This document shows positions 50,293-54,741 of a stretch of 54,741 nt of DNA, piece after piece; the first letter of the stretch is position 1, and each line of letters begins with the position of its first letter. Below the pieces are notes generated by a model. That model saw nothing but the letters and a program-made list of their open reading frames with translations. It was not told the origin of the DNA and made no database searches. The DNA is from Solirubrobacterales bacterium (lineage in GTDB: Bacteria; Actinomycetota; Thermoleophilia; Solirubrobacterales; Solirubrobacteraceae): positions 1 through 54,741 of the forward strand of contig DAHUYL010000196.1 in assembly GCA_027315255.1 (NCBI GenBank). Direction: 5' to 3'. Position numbers and translations under genes: made by a program.

Positions 50293-50937
50293 ATGCGCGT
50301 GCTGGTGGCCGAGGATCATGCGACGCTCGCCGCCCGGATCGCCCAGGGGCTGCGTCAAGCCGGAATCGCCGTCGACGTCGTCCATGACGGCGCTGCAGCA
50401 CTGAATGCCGTGGACCAGGCGCCCTACGACGTGATCGTGCTGGACCGCGATCTGCCGAGCGTGCACGGCGACCAGGTGTGCCGCACGATCGCCGGCTCGG
50501 GTCCGCGGATCCTGATGCTCACTGCCGCCGTCGACGTCGAGGAGCGAGTCGACGGGCTGGAACTCGGCGCCGATGACTATCTCGGCAAGCCGTTCGCGTT
50601 CGCTGAGCTTGTTGCGCGCGTGCGTGCCCTGTCGCGCCGCGCACCATCAGCACCACCGGTGCTGCGGCGCGGAGATCTCACCGTGGACCGCGCACGGCAC
50701 CGCGCCAGCCGCGAATCGCGATCGCTGTCGTTGACACGCAAAGAGTTCGGGATCCTCGAGATGCTGCTGGCCGCCGACGGCGCCCTGGTCAGCGCCGAGG
50801 AACTGCTGGAGCACGTCTGGGACGCCAACACCGACCCGTTCAGCAACATCGTCTCGGTGACGATCGCGCGGCTGCGACGCAAGCTCGGCGACCCGCCCCT
50901 GATCGAAACCGTCGTCGGCAAGGGATACCGGATGTGA
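50293..50937 (+). CDS. OmpR/PhoB-family response regulator
   Basis: A protein of 214 residues from MRVLVAEDHATLAARIAQGL. The receiver has acidic residues E7/D8, phosphoacceptor D51 (VIVLDRDLPS), a Thr switch (LMLTAAVD) and a Lys (LGKPFAF). The winged-helix output domain is at about 125-212 (SLTRKEFGILEMLLAADGAL, VSVTIARLRRKLGDP then IETVVGKGYRM). The ATG at 50293 was preferred over an open frame upstream because it begins the receiver. It overlaps the kinase gene by four bases. It probably controls the divergent efflux operon. Confidence 0.92.
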   Translation: MRVLVAEDHATLAARIAQGLRQAGIAVDVVHDGAAALNAVDQAPYDVIVLDRDLPSVHGDQVCRTIAGSGPRILMLTAAVDVEERVDGLELGADDYLGKPFAFAELVARVRALSRRAPSAPPVLRRGDLTVDRARHRASRESRSLSLTRKEFGILEMLLAADGALVSAEELLEHVWDANTDPFSNIVSVTIARLRRKLGDPPLIETVVGKGYRM

Positions 50938-52166
50938 GTCGCCCGCGACCGACCGTCCGGACGCGGCTGACCCTGCTCTACATCGGCCTCTTCGCCATCT
51001 GCGGAGCGATCGTGGTCGCAGTCAGCTACATCCTCGTGGCACAACTCGGAGCCCCCGAGCTGGGCCAGCGGCCTGCGTCTCGCAGCGGTATTCCCGCGAG
51101 CATCGGCGCGCTCTGCCGCTCCGAACAGACCGCCCCCCACCCAAACAAAGCCTTGATGGCACAGTGCGTCTTCCAGCTCCTAGGCGCACAACACCAGCGC
51201 GATCTGACGCTCTCGCACCTCCTGCGCTACTCGCTGATCACCCTCGGGGCAGTCATCGCCCTGGCCGCAATCCTCGGCTGGATCGCTGCCGGACGGGCGC
51301 TGCGCCCAATACACCGAATCACCGCCCTCGCCCACGCCGCCTCGGCAAGCAACCTATCCGCACGAGTTGCGCTGGCCGGCCCCCGCGACGAACTCCACCA
51401 ACTCGCAAGCACATTCGACGAAATGCTCGACCGCCTGCAAGCCACCTTCGAAAGCCAGCAACGGTTCATCGCCAACGCCGCCCACGAACTACGGACCCCA
51501 CTAGCCGTCATGCACACCACCCTCGACGTGGTGCTCGACAACCCGAACCGCACCCCAGCCGACCTGCCCAGCATGGTCGCCGACATCCGCACCGCCGTCG
51601 ACCACGCCGAACACCTCATCGACTCACTACTCATCCTCGCCCGCAACGAACGCGGACTCACCACCAACGACGAGATCGACCTCGCCACCGTCGCCGAAGA
51701 CATCCTCGACACCACCGACCACGGCAACCTGCAGCTACATCGAACGCTCGAACCCGCCGTGATCACAGGCGACCCCGTACTAGCCGAACGCCTCCTCGCG
51801 AACCTCATCGACAACGCAGTCCGATACAACCACCCCGGCGGTCAAATCTGGATCAACATCCGCACGACAAACAGGACCAGCCAACTCACCATCGCCAACA
51901 CCGGCCCACCCATCAGCTCGGCAGACATCGACCGCATCTTCCAACCCTTCCAACGACTCAACGACCGCATCTCACAAAACGGCTTCGGCCTCGGCCTGAC
52001 CATCGTCTCCTCCATCACCGCGATCCACAACGGCACCGTCACCGCCCAACCCCGCGCAGGCGGCGGCCTGACCGTAACCATCACCATCCCCACCACCGAC
52101 ACCCCCGCCCCCCGCGAAGACCTGCGCCAACGCTCACTCCCGCAAAAGCCATCACCCGAGCCCTGA
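50934..52166 (+). CDS. sensor histidine kinase
   Basis: A protein of 410 residues from GTG. Two spans (LYIGLFAICGAIVVAVSYIL and LITLGAVIALAAILGWIAAG) flank an extracellular sensor of about 60 residues with two Cys (C61, C78). HAMP is at about 120-170 and HisKA has H184 (FIANAAHELRTPLAV). The HATPase has N-box LIDNAVRYNHPGG, G1 IANTGPPIS and G2 NGFGLGLTIV. It forms the pair with the response regulator (GTGA overlap). The second half shows unusually A/C-ending codons compared with the first. Confidence 0.92.
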   Translation: MSRPRPTVRTRLTLLYIGLFAICGAIVVAVSYILVAQLGAPELGQRPASRSGIPASIGALCRSEQTAPHPNKALMAQCVFQLLGAQHQRDLTLSHLLRYSLITLGAVIALAAILGWIAAGRALRPIHRITALAHAASASNLSARVALAGPRDELHQLASTFDEMLDRLQATFESQQRFIANAAHELRTPLAVMHTTLDVVLDNPNRTPADLPSMVADIRTAVDHAEHLIDSLLILARNERGLTTNDEIDLATVAEDILDTTDHGNLQLHRTLEPAVITGDPVLAERLLANLIDNAVRYNHPGGQIWINIRTTNRTSQLTIANTGPPISSADIDRIFQPFQRLNDRISQNGFGLGLTIVSSITAIHNGTVTAQPRAGGGLTVTITIPTTDTPAPREDLRQRSLPQKPSPEP

Positions 52167-52172
52167 ACCCGC

Positions 52173-52257
52173 CGTCATTCCTTGGCCACGCGAGCAGCGA
52201 CGCCGACGATCTGACCGAGACGATTGCATCCCCTGAGAGCGATCGTGCCGCCGAGCG
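52173..52257 (-). repeat. 85-bp inverted repeat, right arm
   Basis: Reverse complement of 45680-45764 with about six differences. It begins six bases after the kinase stop codon. Confidence 0.85.
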
Positions 52258-52392
52258 GGGCGCGGGCCAAGCCGATGGCGACGTGTCGCGCTCTCGGGTC
52301 CAATCGGTGCAAGGCAGCTGAAGCTCGTGCGGCTGGCGCGGCGTAGGTGGCCGCGGATGTGGGCGGCCACCTACGTTCGCTGGCGCTGAGGC

Positions 52393-53100
52393 TCAACTGC
52401 GAGGTGCGATTCGCGGGTCCGCAGGGATCATCGGCGCGGGGCGCTCGTGGACGGCGGCGATGATCTCGGTGTTGTCGATCCCGCGCAAATATCGGGACGT
52501 GATCGCCAGGTCGGCATGCCCGAGTTGGCGCTGGATCACGAGCAGCGAGATCCCTTCACGCGACATCTCGACCGCGTGCGCATGCCTGAGCTGGTGCGGC
52601 GCGAACCGGCGCCGGACACCGGCCATCTCGGCTGTCTGGTGCAACTGGGCGCGGATCCCTGCTGATGCGCACGCCCGTCCTCTTGTTGGACCGCGGACGA
52701 TGCAGAACAGCCGGCCGACGGGGAGCTCCTTCCTGAGCTCCAGCCAGGGTGCAAGGTGCGCCCAGGCCCACCTGTCCATTCCGACCTCGCGGCGCTTGTC
52801 GCCCTTGCCGTGACGGACAAGCAGCGAGCCGCGGTCGGGGTCGAGGTCGGTCTCGTTGAGCGCGAGCGCTTCGCTGATCCGTAGGCCGGCGCGCCACAGC
52901 ACGACGATGATGCCGCGCAACCGTACGCCGTCGGGACGCTCGCCCGTGGCACGCATGACCGCGATGATCTCCTCGACGGTCGGCGGGTCCGGTGGGTACC
53001 GCAGACCCTTGTTGCGAGGCGGCAGCGCTTGGTGGAAGCTGGACGCTGTCGCCGGCGACCGACGTCGTCCGGCGCAATCCAGCAGCGAGTTGGACTCCAT
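52393..53100 (-). CDS. tyrosine recombinase/integrase
   Basis: A protein of 235 residues, ATG preceded by AAAGGAGG. The catalytic set is R74 (RAGLRISEALAL), K99 (GKGDKRREV), H169 and R172 (HQLRHAHAVEM), H195 (LGHADLAITSRYL) and Y204. The N-terminal SAM-like DNA-binding domain is short compared with XerD (about 300 residues). Such short forms are found on mobile elements. It stands just outside the inverted repeat and may mobilise the element, or act as a dimer-resolution enzyme. No attachment site is recognised. Confidence 0.88.
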   Translation of the reverse strand: MESNSLLDCAGRRRSPATASSFHQALPPRNKGLRYPPDPPTVEEIIAVMRATGERPDGVRLRGIIVVLWRAGLRISEALALNETDLDPDRGSLLVRHGKGDKRREVGMDRWAWAHLAPWLELRKELPVGRLFCIVRGPTRGRACASAGIRAQLHQTAEMAGVRRRFAPHQLRHAHAVEMSREGISLLVIQRQLGHADLAITSRYLRGIDNTEIIAAVHERPAPMIPADPRIAPRS

Positions 53101-53348
53101 GACGTCCTCCTTTGGGACGAGGAACGACTACTTCGCCATCGTCTCGCGTCAGCGTCAGCTTCTCGTCTGATCGCCAAGCGCCAGAGCCGACCTGATGAGC
53201 CCTGCGGCGTTAGCGAAGGGCTCCCACATCGCTCGTCGCAGCGGATTCCGTTACGGCCCAGCTAACGCCGTCGGTGTCTTTCCGACTTCTCGGGCTCGCC
53301 GGCGCCGGGCATGCACGCCATCGCACGCTTGAGATCATTTCGTGAGAG

Positions 53349-53678
53349 ATGGCGGAATACGGCGAATGGACCCGCAAGGGAGCGACTCTGAGCGACGTCA
53401 CTGCCCGGAAGGAGTACGGCGTCGACTCGGACTTCATCGTCAGGGGCATCAACGCCGGCAAGCTCGAGTACCGCGAAGGGGCGATCCACGGCAACCCGTA
53501 CATTCGAGTGCTGAGACGCCAGCTCGAGCTGTACATAGCCGAGGAGCTCGGCGACGATCATCTGCATAGCTGGCAAGACAAGACCGAGCTGCGGCAAATC
53601 ACGCAGGAGATCACTCAGCTGCGCAAACGGCTGGGTGAGCTCGAGGCAAGAAGAGCGCAGATCAAGGCGCGGCATTGA
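53349..53678 (+). CDS. hypothetical protein with C-terminal coiled coil
   Basis: A protein of 109 residues from ATG. The N-terminal half (ATLSDVTARKEYGVDSDFIV then RGINAGKLEYREGAIHGNPY) looks like a small helix-turn-helix with a wing. The C-terminal part (ELRQITQEITQLRKRLGELE) is a heptad coiled coil. No family is recognised; it could bind DNA. It is divergent from the integrase, with about 250 bases between. Confidence 0.6.
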   Translation: MAEYGEWTRKGATLSDVTARKEYGVDSDFIVRGINAGKLEYREGAIHGNPYIRVLRRQLELYIAEELGDDHLHSWQDKTELRQITQEITQLRKRLGELEARRAQIKARH

Positions 53679-53839
53679 CGGTTACCCGGACCGCTGCACG
53701 AGGACGTAGGCGCTCGCGGGTCGACGACATCGGGTCACTTCTCGAGCTAGCCTGGCCGCGACCGTGCGCGACCAAGTGAACGCCGGTCAAGCACGACAAC
53801 CCGACACGACGATTGTCGGCTCCTCGCAGAGACCGCCGA

Positions 53840-53845
53840 TAGAAT
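53840..53845 (+). promoter_or_regulatory. candidate -10 of the terminal toxin-antitoxin pair
   Basis: TAGAAT ends eight bases before the GTG start at 53854, so the message would be leaderless. I could not place a convincing -35. Confidence 0.35.
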
Positions 53846-53853
53846 CCCGGGTC

Positions 53854-54102
53854 GTGACTGCTCGGGAGCGTCTGCACCAACTCGTCGACGAGCTCTCCGA
53901 TCAGGAGGCCGATGATGCGCTGCGATACATCGTGCAGCGGCGCGAGGATCCGATCATCGCGGCATTCCGCGATGCGCCTGAGGACGATGAGCCGTTCACG
54001 GCTGCCGATGAGGCTGCACTCGCTAAGGTGCAGGCCGACCGGACCGCTGGTGTGCCGCGGATCTCGTACGCGGAGATCATGCGCAAGCACGGCAATTTGT
54101 GA
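53854..54102 (+). CDS. RelB/Phd-like antitoxin
   Basis: A protein of 82 residues from GTG. The N-terminus (TARERLHQLVDELSDQEADD then ALRYI) is helical. The C-terminus (PFTAADEAALAKVQADRTAG followed by VPRISYAEIMRKHGNL) is typical of antitoxins that pair with RelE/ParE toxins. The GTG follows a TAGAAT box, which supports it over the longer open frame upstream. Its stop overlaps the toxin start by four bases. Confidence 0.78.
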   Translation: MTARERLHQLVDELSDQEADDALRYIVQRREDPIIAAFRDAPEDDEPFTAADEAALAKVQADRTAGVPRISYAEIMRKHGNL

Positions 54103-54365
54103 CCGCCGAGCGGTGGGCCGTCGAGTTCGAACGGCGTGCTGAGAAGGATCTCGAACGACTCGACCCGCAGGTCAAGCAGCGGGTACTCAGCGCGATCGCG
54201 CGACTCGCCGAAAACCCCCGAAGCGCCGACCTGCGAAGGCTGAAGGGCCGCCCGGAGTCTCGCCTGCGGGTCGGCGATTGGCGCGTGATCGTGGGGCTCG
54301 ACGTCGCCGCGCGTGCGATCGTCGTCCAGCGCATCCTGCCCCGCGGACGTGCCTACGAGCGCTGA
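54099..54365 (+). CDS. RelE/ParE-family toxin
   Basis: A protein of 88 residues from GTG. WAVEFERRAEKDLERLDPQV, then NPRSADLRRLKGRPESRLRV and GDWRVIVGLDVAARAIVVQR with RILPRGRAYER form a complete RelE/ParE fold. The basic C-terminal residues needed for mRNA cleavage in RelE-type enzymes (R near RVGDWR, R-x-x-x-R at the end) are present. Unlike the toxins in the left part of the window, this one is intact. Confidence 0.85.
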   Translation: MTAERWAVEFERRAEKDLERLDPQVKQRVLSAIARLAENPRSADLRRLKGRPESRLRVGDWRVIVGLDVAARAIVVQRILPRGRAYER

Positions 54366-54667
54366 CGGCGTCCAAGGCGACGACACGCGAGCGCAGGCGG
54401 TCGGCCATCGTGCAAGCACTTTCAGCGAGGTCGGAGTCTCGGCCGCTACGCCAGCCCGGGCGAGCGCTTTCGTCATTGGCCTTCGTCGTGCCCGGCGAGC
54501 GCTTCGGCGACGGAGCAGCGGTTCGAGGCTAGCCCGGAAGTGATAAGCGTGGCCATTGCATCCGAAGCTCGGCTCATGAACGCCCCCAGCCCGGTTCGAA
54601 CGGGGTGACCTATTGAGCGGACTGCTTGTCTGGACGCCCATGAAGCGCGCAAGTCTAGAAACGTGCC
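54366..54667. other. no supported gene
   Basis: About 300 bases between the toxin and the partial gene at the window end. I see no gene, tRNA or clear terminator. A TTCGAA motif at about 54595-54600 is not part of a tRNA fold. Confidence 0.45.
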
Positions 54668-54741
54668 CTAGGACGCCCCCAAGTCCTGCTGGCCCATTCG
54701 GACCTCGAAGGCCTCCGCCACCAAACGCGCGTCCTCCTCAT
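54668..54741 (-). CDS. 3' end of a gene continuing beyond the window
   Basis: The last 23 codons before TAG read EEDARLVAEAFEVRMGQQDL then GAS, with consistent GC-ending codons. The start lies outside the window. No family can be assigned. Confidence 0.4.
   Translation of the reverse strand, partial: EEDARLVAEAFEVRMGQQDLGAS

Noticed and set aside
54590-54612. TTCGAA-containing stretch resembling a tRNA T-arm or integrase attachment site
   Set aside because: The flanking bases do not pair as a full T-stem, and no anticodon or acceptor arm is present.

Overview
High-GC bacterial DNA, most likely from an actinobacterium of the Thermoleophilia/Solirubrobacterales type. This is an inference from third-position GC bias, frequent GTG starts, leaderless-looking promoters, an ECF41 (SigJ-type) sigma factor, a replication-relaxation domain protein and secreted proteins with poly-Thr linkers. 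I saw no rRNA, tRNA, CRISPR array, intact transposase or core housekeeping operon. A tyrosine recombinase (52.4-53.1 kb), a VirD4/TraG-like ATPase fused to a replication-relaxation domain (19.4-22.2 kb) and several repeat families make this accessory DNA, such as an integrative/conjugative element, plasmid or genomic island.

1-17 kb is a crowded field of small genes, mostly on the minus strand and often overlapping. It is unusually rich in toxin-antitoxin-like modules: two RES/antitoxin pairs, a DUF433/PIN-like DUF5615 pair, an AbrB-like antitoxin with a RelE/HigB-like toxin, an orphan duplicate of that antitoxin, a DUF1778-type antitoxin tail present twice, and a RelA/SpoT-domain synthetase with a small partner. 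An HNH protein, a SprT-like metallopeptidase, a stand-alone ClpX-type zinc finger, a PD-(D/E)XK nuclease, a GNAT enzyme and a YccF membrane protein lie among them. Several of these genes carry single-base frameshifts.

17-26 kb holds a gene-poor stretch with a decayed copy of the TraG tail, the TraG/relaxation fusion with its membrane partner, and a RecQ helicase. 26-33.6 kb is a set of small cassettes separated by three copies of a 64-bp hairpin-bearing repeat: an AhpD-like/ECF41 pair with two interlocked ECF41-type promoters, then an HTH/Clp_N/ABC exporter cluster whose ATPase and permease are broken, followed by a VOC protein and a DUF998 membrane protein. 34-36.4 kb encodes a large secreted Ig-like protein.

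37.1-45 kb is the strongest candidate for an undescribed system. Six minus-strand genes run almost without gaps (four successive 4-base overlaps, then a 19-base gap): a membrane-anchored Ser/Thr-rich protein, a secreted beta-rich protein, a subtilase, another secreted protein sharing a C-terminal module with the subtilase, an excisionase-like HTH protein and a NERD-domain protein. A second excisionase-like HTH gene and a small helical protein diverge from its upstream end. 45.7-52.3 kb is a MacB-type efflux operon, a secreted CMRSHGVP protein and an OmpR-type two-component pair, bracketed by an 85-bp inverted repeat. The window ends with the integrase, a small unknown gene, an intact RelBE/ParDE-like pair and the 3' end of one more gene.
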